DNA of 43,685 nt, from positions 1 to 43,685 of the forward strand of contig NHBR02000130.1 in the NCBI GenBank assembly GCA_002167435.2, read 5' to 3'. Positions within the stretch are counted from its first letter, which is position 1; each line of letters begins with the position of its first letter. This document shows positions 35,742 through 43,393 of this stretch, piece by piece. The translations under genes were made by a program, and so were the position numbers. This DNA is from Allomuricauda sp. TMED12 (GTDB lineage Bacteria; Bacteroidota; Bacteroidia; Flavobacteriales; Flavobacteriaceae). The notes under the pieces are model-generated. The model did not search any database and was not told where the DNA came from. It saw only the letters and a list, made by a program, of their open reading frames with translations.

Positions 35742-36635
35742 ATGCGCCTCTATTATCCAATATCGGTGTTGTTTTGCTGTTGTTTTTTGATCTTGCAAGG
35801 ACAGGACAGGGTTTGGCCCGATATGGATTTGAGTAAAATCGCCTTGGTCAACCAACGGGAAAGTTATATTACATTTCCCATGGACATCGGAAACCTGGAA
35901 CCTTTGATGTTCGAGGCCAATGTCAGCCCAAGTTTTATTATACGGGAACGTATGGACTCCAAATTAATGGGGGTGCTGACCCCCCAGGTCATCATTCGAA
36001 TGTACAATGAGGTTTCCTATCCGGTAAAGACCCCGAGCTATGTCCCACAAATTGCCGTATACTATTTGCTGTCGGAAGGTACCACCAGTACACGAATGAC
36101 TTTATTTGGAAAGCTGGCCCATCACTCCAATGGCCAAAATGGGAGCTTCTACCATACAGATGGACAAATTAATTTGGAATCCGGGAACTTCGCCACCAAT
36201 TATTTTGAACTGGGGCTGATCAATACGTCCTATGATAAGGCCATGAATGCGACAAAATTCCTCAAAACCTCCTTGGAGATCCATCCAAAGAGTTGGATGC
36301 TTGAAGAGTTACAGGGACACTATAGCGGTTTGCGCTGGCACAACGCCTTTTACGCCTATAAACTACCAGTAAAAATGGGACCTCGTGGTGCTATCAAAGC
36401 AGACTTCTCCCTAAAATTGCAAGCCACTTGGTTCATGGACAACTTCAACGACTGGGACCCTTTCACCGTTAAAAGGTTACATACACGTTTGACCCTATAT
36501 TACCACCCCAAATTTTTGGAGGACATTGGCATTTTTGTGGAATACTACCATGGCACGGATTATTACAACATATATTTCCAGCACCGTCTGGATGTTATAC
36601 GCTTTGGCATTATGACCGAGGTACTTCGATTTTAA
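35742..36635 (+). CDS. OMPLA-like outer-membrane phospholipase A candidate
   Basis: The 297-residue protein has a Cys-rich signal peptide ending near LILQGQ. Amphipathic strands follow and the protein ends in a terminal Phe. LAHHSNGQ contains the His-x-Ser-Asn-Gly arrangement (His127, Ser129) of the OMPLA active site. INLESGNF follows shortly after with a candidate active-site Asn144; the spacing is three residues longer than in E. coli PldA. If active it would hydrolyse outer-membrane phospholipids when the membrane is disturbed. Overall similarity to PldA is low by eye, so catalytic function is inference. Confidence 0.6.
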   Translation: MRLYYPISVLFCCCFLILQGQDRVWPDMDLSKIALVNQRESYITFPMDIGNLEPLMFEANVSPSFIIRERMDSKLMGVLTPQVIIRMYNEVSYPVKTPSYVPQIAVYYLLSEGTTSTRMTLFGKLAHHSNGQNGSFYHTDGQINLESGNFATNYFELGLINTSYDKAMNATKFLKTSLEIHPKSWMLEELQGHYSGLRWHNAFYAYKLPVKMGPRGAIKADFSLKLQATWFMDNFNDWDPFTVKRLHTRLTLYYHPKFLEDIGIFVEYYHGTDYYNIYFQHRLDVIRFGIMTEVLRF

Positions 36636-36645
36636 AAAAAAGGAT

Positions 36646-37488
36646 ATGAAGCAAGAAACATTTAAAGTGAAGAAATATTCTGGGGAGCTGGAAGACTTTT
36701 CCATTGGCAAATTGGAACATTCCCTCCAAAAATGTGGTGCCGATCCAAAAGAAATAGCCGCTGTGGTGGCCCACATTGAACCTTGGATCCATGACGGGAT
36801 TTCGACCGATGAGATCCACAGGAGGGTTTTTTCCTTTCTAAAAAAAACAAATCGCGTCCAGGCATCCAAATACAGCTTAAAACGGGCCATTTTTGAACTT
36901 GGGCCAACCGGTTACCCTTTTGAACGGATGGTCGGTGCACTTTTAAAGCAAAAGGGATACAAAACAACGGTTGGCGTTGTCCTGCAAGGTGCATGTGTGG
37001 AACATGAAATAGACGTATTGGCAGAAAAACAAAGGAATGTCTACGCCATTGAATGTAAATTCCATTCCGACAGTAAGCGCACCAGTAATGTGAAGGTTCC
37101 CCTGTACATCAATTCAAGGTTCTTGGACGTCCAAAAAAAATGGAATTCCAATCAAAACGGAAACACCCATTTAAAGCAAGGTTGGCTGGTTACCAATACA
37201 CGTTTCACGACAGATGCCATCAGCTACGGAAATTGTATCGGGTTGACAATGTTAAGTTGGAACCACCCAAAGAACAATGGCATTCCAAAGCATGTGGACC
37301 GATTTGGCCTCTACCCCATTACCGCACTGACCACCTTGTCCAAACATGAAAAGCGCCAGCTCCTTGACAAGGGTATTATCCTGACCATGGAAATAGAACA
37401 GCGGCCCGAGGTATTGAAGGAGTTAAACCTTTCATCCGGAAAAACCAGGGAGGTATTGTCCGAGGTCCATCAATTGTGCCATATGTAA
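36646..37488 (+). CDS. ATP-cone domain fused to Mrr-like restriction endonuclease domain
   Basis: The 280-residue cytoplasmic protein begins with an ATP-cone domain (about 5-88: FKVKKYSGELEDFSIGKLEHSL, AVVAHIEPWIHDGISTDEI, and the end YSLKRAIFELGPTGYPFE). That fold normally senses ATP/dATP in ribonucleotide reductase and NrdR. A PD-(D/E)xK nuclease domain follows (about 90-215), with Asp123 in VEHEIDVLAE and Glu136-x-Lys138 in YAIECKFHS. All three core residues are present. The combination suggests a nucleotide-gated nuclease (inference). It sits 10 bases after the OMPLA-like gene. Confidence 0.85.
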   Translation: MKQETFKVKKYSGELEDFSIGKLEHSLQKCGADPKEIAAVVAHIEPWIHDGISTDEIHRRVFSFLKKTNRVQASKYSLKRAIFELGPTGYPFERMVGALLKQKGYKTTVGVVLQGACVEHEIDVLAEKQRNVYAIECKFHSDSKRTSNVKVPLYINSRFLDVQKKWNSNQNGNTHLKQGWLVTNTRFTTDAISYGNCIGLTMLSWNHPKNNGIPKHVDRFGLYPITALTTLSKHEKRQLLDKGIILTMEIEQRPEVLKELNLSSGKTREVLSEVHQLCHM

Positions 37489-37507
37489 ACACATCAAGTT
37501 GAATTAT

Positions 37508-38107
37508 ATGAGTAGATCGAACGAAATATCAAGTGACCAGGTCCTGAAGGAACAAAAATTGGAAAAGCTGAAAAAATATGATCCCCGTGGGGTACAGACC
37601 CTATTTAGAAACTTGTCCCGCAACCATTACAACCTATTAAAGATGGTAGACAATAAAGCTAGGATCATGCTTACGGTCAATTCCATCATTTCTTCACTTT
37701 TATTGGGTGCATTGTTCATTGTACCCACCTATGAGGAGTTTACCATATCCATCGGTACACGAATCTTGGTCATCTGTAGCTTACTATCCATGATATTTGC
37801 CATTTTGAGCATGTTGCCACATCGCTATATCGGGAAGGAATTTAAACACAGTAATTACAAAGGCACGCTTTATGCTGAAAACTTCGCAGAGCAATCCCTT
37901 GAAGAATTCAAACATGAACTGGACCGGATAATGGATAGCGGGCAAAGCATTTACGATGAAATGGTGGTCGATCTTTATTTCCTGGGAAAGACCATAGCAA
38001 AAAAACAACGGTTACTCCTAATTTCATCAGCTATACTATTGATGGGCATCATTGCCACAATAGCATATTCACTGGCAACCGGAACCGTTGTTTTTTTATC
38101 ACAATAA
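37508..38107 (+). CDS. Pycsar-effector-like (DUF5706) transmembrane protein
   Basis: ATG 37508 is preferred over the TTG at 37499. The 199-residue protein starts with a charged segment, then TLFRNLSRNHYNLLKMVDNKA (31-51), which is the characteristic lead-in of the Pycsar effector family. TM helices lie at about 53-74 and 82-103. A soluble acidic segment follows, then VVDLYFLGKTIAKKQ (153-167) and a third helix at 169-190. In characterised Pycsar systems such proteins respond to cCMP/cUMP and break the membrane. No pyrimidine cyclase gene is visible in this window. It is the last gene of the TetR directon. Confidence 0.8.
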   Translation: MSRSNEISSDQVLKEQKLEKLKKYDPRGVQTLFRNLSRNHYNLLKMVDNKARIMLTVNSIISSLLLGALFIVPTYEEFTISIGTRILVICSLLSMIFAILSMLPHRYIGKEFKHSNYKGTLYAENFAEQSLEEFKHELDRIMDSGQSIYDEMVVDLYFLGKTIAKKQRLLLISSAILLMGIIATIAYSLATGTVVFLSQ

Positions 38108-38141
38108 TATTCGAGGGACATCGGCCCACCTGAATTTTTAA

Positions 38142-38160
38142 GTCCATTGATGGACAATTT
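38142..38160. terminator. Weak candidate terminator between convergent operons
   Basis: GTCCAT (38142-38147) and ATGGAC (38150-38155) form a short hairpin with TG between. AATTTT follows on the plus strand and TTAAAAATT on the minus strand. It lies in the 69-base gap between two convergent stops. The stem is only six base pairs and neither side has a strong U-run. Confidence 0.3.
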
Positions 38161-38176
38161 TCAGTCGTCCCCTATC

Positions 38177-40042
38177 CTATGTATTTGTCTTGATGTAGGA
38201 AGTACATGCTGCAAAATCATCGAATATTTGGTCCTCGGGTATCAAAGATGGAATCAATTTCACCCGTTCCATCATATACTTGGGCTGTTCCAATACATGT
38301 ACAAAGAGTACGGTGACACCAGCGTTTTTAAGATCGATCAATACGTCTTCAAGAGTATATAATCCCGATTGGTCCAAATACTGCATACGATCCATTCTTA
38401 TCACCACCGTGGAGGCGGTCTTTGGTATTTGCTTGGCCAACTGTTGAAACTCGCTTGTAAAACCAAAAAACAAAGGGCCTTTCAAATGCTTGATAAAAAC
38501 CTCTTTTTTGAGATCCTCCGGAAAATTGATTTCGTCCGCCCAGCCCTTTTCTTCAGACAGCGCTTTGACATCCGATCTTTTTGCCGTTAAGTCCCCCATT
38601 TTTTTCATAAACATAAGGGATGCGATGACCAGACCGATTCCCACGGCGTAAACCAAATTCCAAATCGATGACAATACCATAACTACCAACATGATCACCA
38701 CTTCGGAGCTTATCTTCAAAGGTCCGAACTTGATATCCCTGGGCAAATAAGGCATTGCCCTAAGTCCTTTATAATCTACCACTCCTATCCCCACGGTCAC
38801 CAGAATACCGGCAAGGACGGCTGCAGGGATCTTGGATGCCACCGGGCCCAATGCCAACAGTACGATCAGCAAGAGAATTCCGGCAATCATACCCGACAAT
38901 CTGGTCTTACCTCCTGCATTGATATTGACCACGGTACGGATTGTCGCCCCTGCACCCGGTATACCACCAAAAATGGCCGCTATACTGTTACCGATACCCT
39001 GCCCCATCAATTCTTTGTTGGGTTTATGTTGGGTCTTCGTCATATTATCGGCGACCACAGAAGTCAATAAGGAATCAATGGCTCCCAAAAGAGCCAAGGT
39101 CAAGGCCGTAAAAACATAAGGAGTTATGGAATCCAACTTGAACTCACTGAATATTTCCAAATGGGGTACGGGAAAACCGCTTGGTATCTGTTGGATAGGC
39201 CTATAATCAAGTCCGAACCCATAGGCCACTCCTGAAACGACCAATAGGGCCACTAATGCACTGGGAATGGCCGTAGTGATTTTTTTAAAGCCATAAATAA
39301 TTGCAATAGTTGCCAACGCCAGAGCCAGCTCCAACCAATCTATATGTTGGAGTGCCCTTGGCAATACCTTAATGGTACCGATGACACCGGAAGCATCCTT
39401 GTTGGCCAAAGTTTGGGCCTCTTTCAGGATGTTTTCCTCTGAGACCTCCCCGGCCCTATCAATGGTTTCTTGAAAATCTTCAAGGACCAGTATGCCCTCT
39501 TTCGATTCCTCATTGAGGATATTCTTGAGAATAACCTCCTCCGCGCTGGGTCGAAATTGATCCACAAATGCCTCATCTTCTTTGGGGTAATAGCCAATGG
39601 AAGGCAATATTTGGGTGACAAGAATAATCACCCCGATCGCTGTCATAAAACCCGAAACAACAGGGTAAGGGATATAGCGAATGTATTTTCCAAGCCCTGC
39701 AAGACCCAGAATGATCTGAAGAAGTCCTGCCAATAGAAATACCAATAAAATAGCTGGCAATGCTTTCTCAAGGTTGCCATCGTTCATGGCAATGATACTG
39801 GCAACAACGACCATACTTACAGCCGTCATAGGTGCTGTAGGCCCAGAAATTTGGGTGTTGGTGCCACCGAAAAGGGCAGCAAAAAAACTGATGAATATCG
39901 CGCCGTACAGCCCCGCACTGGGGCCCATCCCGGAACTGACCCCAAAGGCCAGTGCCAAGGGCAGGGCTACAATGCCCGCTGTAATACCACCAAATAAATC
40001 TCCTTTAAAATTGGAAAAAAAATGCTTCATAAATAATTTCAT
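38177..40042 (-). CDS. SulP-family anion transporter with C-terminal STAS domain
   Basis: The 621-residue protein starts at ATG 40042 (an alternative ATG lies four codons later). The SulP core is clear: GDLFGGITAGIVALPLALAF, ISGPTAPMTAVSMVV, and IPYPVVSGFMTAIGVII. A STAS domain covers about 505-615 (VIRMDRMQYLDQSGLYTLEDV). Residues about 151-233 are an added hydrophilic segment between membrane helices, rich in Glu and Asp, not usual for the family. Substrates may be sulfate, bicarbonate or another anion. It has its own 232-base upstream region. Confidence 0.92.
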   Translation of the reverse strand: MKLFMKHFFSNFKGDLFGGITAGIVALPLALAFGVSSGMGPSAGLYGAIFISFFAALFGGTNTQISGPTAPMTAVSMVVVASIIAMNDGNLEKALPAILLVFLLAGLLQIILGLAGLGKYIRYIPYPVVSGFMTAIGVIILVTQILPSIGYYPKEDEAFVDQFRPSAEEVILKNILNEESKEGILVLEDFQETIDRAGEVSEENILKEAQTLANKDASGVIGTIKVLPRALQHIDWLELALALATIAIIYGFKKITTAIPSALVALLVVSGVAYGFGLDYRPIQQIPSGFPVPHLEIFSEFKLDSITPYVFTALTLALLGAIDSLLTSVVADNMTKTQHKPNKELMGQGIGNSIAAIFGGIPGAGATIRTVVNINAGGKTRLSGMIAGILLLIVLLALGPVASKIPAAVLAGILVTVGIGVVDYKGLRAMPYLPRDIKFGPLKISSEVVIMLVVMVLSSIWNLVYAVGIGLVIASLMFMKKMGDLTAKRSDVKALSEEKGWADEINFPEDLKKEVFIKHLKGPLFFGFTSEFQQLAKQIPKTASTVVIRMDRMQYLDQSGLYTLEDVLIDLKNAGVTVLFVHVLEQPKYMMERVKLIPSLIPEDQIFDDFAACTSYIKTNT

Positions 40043-40214
40043 TGTTTTGTACTGGCCCTATTGTGCAGATATGTCCGGAACGAATCCCTTAAAACCAGGG
40101 ACCATCAATTTATAAACAACCATATTTTCTTGATTCAGCCACTTTTTTTGGTGACATAATTCAATGAAAAGACCGTCCATTATCAAAAATGGATCATTAT
40201 GGGAGCTTTAAACT

Positions 40215-40226
40215 ATCTTTAAAGAT
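40215..40226. promoter_or_regulatory. 12-bp palindrome upstream of the SulP gene
   Basis: ATCTTTAAAGAT is a perfect palindrome in the 232-base gap upstream of the SulP gene, with an extra CTTTAAA copy at 40206-40212. It could be an operator. AT-rich palindromes of this size are common, so support is weak. Confidence 0.2.
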
Positions 40227-40274
40227 TATAATCAGGTAATTTCAAAGTTGTTCCATCTGTTGACAGGGGCCATG

Positions 40275-40670
40275 TTATTGAGGTTTAAAGCGTCCCAAAA
40301 TCTTGGACAGTAATTGCAATTTAAGTTGTGTATAACTTTGTAAATGATTCATATAACCGTCTCGGTTTTTCTCATGGGTATTGAGGTAATAGGCATCACA
40401 TTCCATGGTATCACATTCAATGGCATTCACCATGGTCCGTTCGTAGCGGTACAATGTTCCCAATCGAAGTTGATTTTCCCTTTGGACCACCAGTAGTCTC
40501 TGGTGCATGGATGGATTTCCCAAAAAACGTTTTTCCAATTGGATCAAATACTGCAGTTCTTCATTTATCCCTTCCATGGTCTCGGTCCAATTGGTTATTT
40601 CCAATTTGTCCTTTTTACTGATAATCCGGCTTATGGATTCATGAAAGTAGGGTCTGTTCACTGATTTCAT
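40275..40670 (-). CDS. Small helical protein of unknown function (131 aa)
   Basis: The product is soluble, charged and helix-rich (ETMEGINEELQYLIQLEKRFL, QSYTQLKLQLLSKILGRF), with no signal peptide. It contains an ECDTMECDAYYL segment with two cysteines. No family is recognised. Its start overlaps the end of the Rnk-like gene by four bases (ATGA), so the two are co-translated and may work together. Confidence 0.7.
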   Translation of the reverse strand: MKSVNRPYFHESISRIISKKDKLEITNWTETMEGINEELQYLIQLEKRFLGNPSMHQRLLVVQRENQLRLGTLYRYERTMVNAIECDTMECDAYYLNTHEKNRDGYMNHLQSYTQLKLQLLSKILGRFKPQ

Positions 40671-41086
40671 AATACCATATTTATGTTGATGGACTCATTT
40701 TCCTGTTCGATATGCTCAATGGTCAATTTCTGGTTTCCCGATGGAAACTCCCATACCAAGGAATCCCCTTTGGCATAACCCATCACCGCGGCCCCCATAG
40801 GGGTCAATATGGAGATACGATTGTTCTTGACATCGCTTTTGCTGGGCAGGACCAACTTGAATTTCTTATGCCATCCATTTTCGGAGACAATGGTGACATT
40901 TGAGTTGAACCGTATGACATCCTTGGGCATATCATCCTCGTCCAAGATCTTGGCTGCCTCCAATTCACCAGCCAGCTTCCTTACCGATTTTCGCCACGAA
41001 TTGTCCTGATGATACCCAGAAAGGTTCATCAACCTTTTGAGAAGGACGTATTCCTTTTTTTCAATCAACAAACTACTGTATTTCAT
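40667..41086 (-). CDS. Rnk/GreA-GreB-type factor
   Basis: The 139-residue protein has a shortened N-terminal helical part and a GreA/GreB C-terminal FKBP-like domain (about 72-135). The domain includes KFKLVLPSKSD, RISILTPMGAAVMGYAKGD and LVWEFPSGNQKLTIEHI. The N-terminus is too short for the long coiled coil of GreA, which resembles Rnk-like proteins that bind RNA polymerase without cleavage stimulation. Such genes often sit in Bacteroidota stress loci. It lies 73 bases after gdh in the same direction. A broken relative is at 43394. Confidence 0.87.
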   Translation of the reverse strand: MKYSSLLIEKKEYVLLKRLMNLSGYHQDNSWRKSVRKLAGELEAAKILDEDDMPKDVIRFNSNVTIVSENGWHKKFKLVLPSKSDVKNNRISILTPMGAAVMGYAKGDSLVWEFPSGNQKLTIEHIEQENESININMVL

Positions 41087-41159
41087 AGTATCAATTTTAA
41101 AGCGTTATGGGATTTCGCCGATGTACTCCAGCCCTACCCTTGTATTTTTTATAAGTCCA

Positions 41160-42452
41160 TTATGGAAAAATCCCCCTTTGGACATAAGTATCCTCAAGTC
41201 GCTCTATGGCGATGACAAAGGCAGCCGTACGCATGTCCAGATTCTTTGTTTCTGTTTTCTGTACAACCTTATTGAACGACTCCCGCATTTTTCTTTCCAG
41301 TTTCTCCAATACCTCGTCCAAATGCCATATTTCACCATTGCGGTTTTGCAACCATTCAAAATAACTACCTATCACACCACCAGAATTGCATAGGATATCC
41401 GGTATGATATCAATTCCACGCTTTAGTAAGATCTCCTCTGCCTGAACATCTGTTGGGCCATTGGCCCCTTCGGCAATCAGGCTGGCCTTAATATTATGGG
41501 CATTGTCCACCGTGATTTGATTGCCTAAGGCCGCGGGAATACAAATGTCACAGTCCAAACCAAAGAACTCGGTATTCTCTATGGGACTTGCCCCCGCAAA
41601 GCCATAGATACTGCCCTTATTTGCCTTTGCATAATCCAAAAGGGTTTCAGGGCAAATACCCTCACCATTGTGGATACTTCCATAAGCATCCTGAACAGCT
41701 GTAAGAATCGCTCCTTCCTTTTTGAGAAAATGAGCTGCCCAATACCCTACATTACCAAATCCTTGCACAATGAACGTTTTGTCCTTTAGTTCGATTCCTT
41801 TGTGTTCCGCCCAAAATTTAATGGTCAAGAAAACACCATAGCCCGTTGCCCGGTCCCTACCCTCAGAACCCCCGGCACCTATGGGCTTACCAGTGACCAC
41901 GTGTAAATTTTTGGATCGTTCATTAGGGGATTTGGTGGACATATAGGTATCCAAGATCCAAGCCATGGTCTGAGGGTTGGTATTTACGTCTGGCGCAGGA
42001 ATATCGAGTTCCGGCCCAATATTGTCCCCCAAAGCATAGGTAAACCTTCTCGTAATCCGTTGTAGTTCGTCATGGGAATATTTGGTGGGATCCAATTGTA
42101 TCCCGCCCTTGGCCCCACCATAGGGCAAACCGGCCAAGGAAGTCTTCCAGGTCATCCACATGGCCAAGGCCCTCGCAGCATCGATGTCCACCGTAGGGTG
42201 GTAACGCAATCCTCCCTTATAGGGACCCAATGCATTGTTGTGCTGAACCCGGTAGCCCGTAAAAATCTCGACATTACCATTATCCATTCGTACTGGAAAA
42301 TGGACTACAAATTCACTGTTGGTAACTTCAAGGATTTTTCTAATGTTTGTATTCAGTTCAATGATGTCCGCTGCATTGTTGAACTGGCGCATAACGTTGT
42401 CCAACATACCTTGTTTTGGCTGCTTTCTTTTTGATGTTAACGTTGTTGTCAT
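41160..42452 (-). CDS. gdhA: Glutamate dehydrogenase (Glu/Leu/Phe/Val family)
   Basis: ATG 42452 gives 430 residues; a longer frame from 42476 adds eight residues without support. PYKGGLRYHP (Lys79), WKTSLAGLPYGGAKGGI (Lys103 and catalytic Lys115) and APDVNT (Asp155) form the substrate and catalytic site. QGFGNVG (230-236) is the dinucleotide-binding loop. Length and motifs fit the hexameric small-type enzymes (GudB/RocG-like), which interconvert glutamate and 2-oxoglutarate plus ammonia. Cofactor preference cannot be read reliably. The four-Cys small gene precedes it by 42 bases. Confidence 0.95.
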   Translation of the reverse strand: MTTTLTSKRKQPKQGMLDNVMRQFNNAADIIELNTNIRKILEVTNSEFVVHFPVRMDNGNVEIFTGYRVQHNNALGPYKGGLRYHPTVDIDAARALAMWMTWKTSLAGLPYGGAKGGIQLDPTKYSHDELQRITRRFTYALGDNIGPELDIPAPDVNTNPQTMAWILDTYMSTKSPNERSKNLHVVTGKPIGAGGSEGRDRATGYGVFLTIKFWAEHKGIELKDKTFIVQGFGNVGYWAAHFLKKEGAILTAVQDAYGSIHNGEGICPETLLDYAKANKGSIYGFAGASPIENTEFFGLDCDICIPAALGNQITVDNAHNIKASLIAEGANGPTDVQAEEILLKRGIDIIPDILCNSGGVIGSYFEWLQNRNGEIWHLDEVLEKLERKMRESFNKVVQKTETKNLDMRTAAFVIAIERLEDTYVQRGIFP

Positions 42453-42494
42453 AATAAAATATTTATAGGGTACCATGTACCTGCTATTTGTTTG

Positions 42495-42653
42495 TTAATA
42501 CATTTCATCCGAAACCACTATGGTAGGTTCTTTATCATCATCCATATGTTGGCGATATTCGTTACATAAATTGATATTTGACCTATTACGACTCAAAGCA
42601 CAATAGGATCCGTGTATACAGGTGGAGCATAAACTCCTTGCAAATTCGTTCAT
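42495..42653 (-). CDS. 52-aa four-cysteine protein (putative metal-binding)
   Basis: ATG 42653-42651 to TAA 42497-42495 encodes 52 residues. Cysteines occur as CSTC, then after six residues C, then after eleven residues C (Cys9, Cys12, Cys19, Cys31), followed by NEYRQH and an acidic tail. The spacing suits a small zinc or iron-sulfur knuckle. It is in the same direction as gdh (42 bases) and the upstream membrane protein (50 bases), as expected of an operon member. Function unknown; very small, so conservation is the test. Confidence 0.6.
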   Translation of the reverse strand: MNEFARSLCSTCIHGSYCALSRNRSNINLCNEYRQHMDDDKEPTIVVSDEMY

Positions 42654-42703
42654 GGGACTGTTGTTATTTATTTTTCTCCTTTAAGTTTTCTTTTATGATA
42701 TGA

Positions 42704-43312
42704 TCAATGAATGGGATACAGTGTTTTGATGGGCTGAAAAGCCAACATCAAAATAGACACCCCTAAGACGATCATAAAGCCGATTTCCAGATTGGACAAC
42801 ATTCTATTGACGCTCAATGATTTTTCTGAGACCTGGGTAAGATGTCCACTTTCCTCGATTTGAATTTCCTCAAGGGCATCCAAGGTTTTCTTGGTAGAAT
42901 GGATATGCTCCAAAATTTTCGATTTGGCACCCTGCCCGCGCAAGCTTGATGAGCTATTGGAACCCAAGCTCGAAAATTGCTGGCGTAAACGTTTTAAAAA
43001 TGTTGCTTCCTCACGGGTCAGTTCGGTCTCGGCAAAATCGTCAAGGATAGCGGTGATTTGCTTATCCCGTTCATTGCTTATTGCAATTTTTCCCGTTCCC
43101 AGTACCCCCACTTCCGTATCGTGCAGAAAATTTCTCAACTGATAGATATAGTCCTGAACGACCACACGATCGTCATGGATGGATTCAATCGTTTTATGTA
43201 TCGTCGAAAAATGCCTACGGTCCACCAAATTGGATCCCAGCACCAAGAAAAAAGCCAACGCCAGTACAAACCCTACCAGTATACGTTGTTTTAATGTCAA
43301 TTTTGCGTTCAT
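42704..43312 (-). CDS. Membrane protein with MCP-type four-helix-bundle sensor domain
   Basis: ATG 43312 (MNAKLTLKQRIL) is chosen over an upstream in-frame ATG at 43393 because the latter adds 27 polar residues before the membrane helix. The 202-residue protein has TM1 (about 10-28), a helical periplasmic domain (about 30-175) like 4HB_MCP sensors, and TM2 (about 178-196). It ends just inside the membrane and carries no kinase, HAMP or signalling domain. It may act through protein contacts or be a stand-alone envelope sensor. Role unknown. Confidence 0.7.
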   Translation of the reverse strand: MNAKLTLKQRILVGFVLALAFFLVLGSNLVDRRHFSTIHKTIESIHDDRVVVQDYIYQLRNFLHDTEVGVLGTGKIAISNERDKQITAILDDFAETELTREEATFLKRLRQQFSSLGSNSSSSLRGQGAKSKILEHIHSTKKTLDALEEIQIEESGHLTQVSEKSLSVNRMLSNLEIGFMIVLGVSILMLAFQPIKTLYPIH

Positions 43313-43393
43313 TTCTTCTTTTTTTAGGTACAATCTGTTTCCAACTAGAGAACAACTACTTCCAGCATTGATCTTTCCAATGACCAATGGCAA

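Noticed and set aside
40206..40226. CTTTAAA repeats upstream of the SulP gene as a direct-repeat LytTR site
   Set aside because: Spacing is irregular and the sequence is simple AT-rich text; kept only as a weak palindrome entry.
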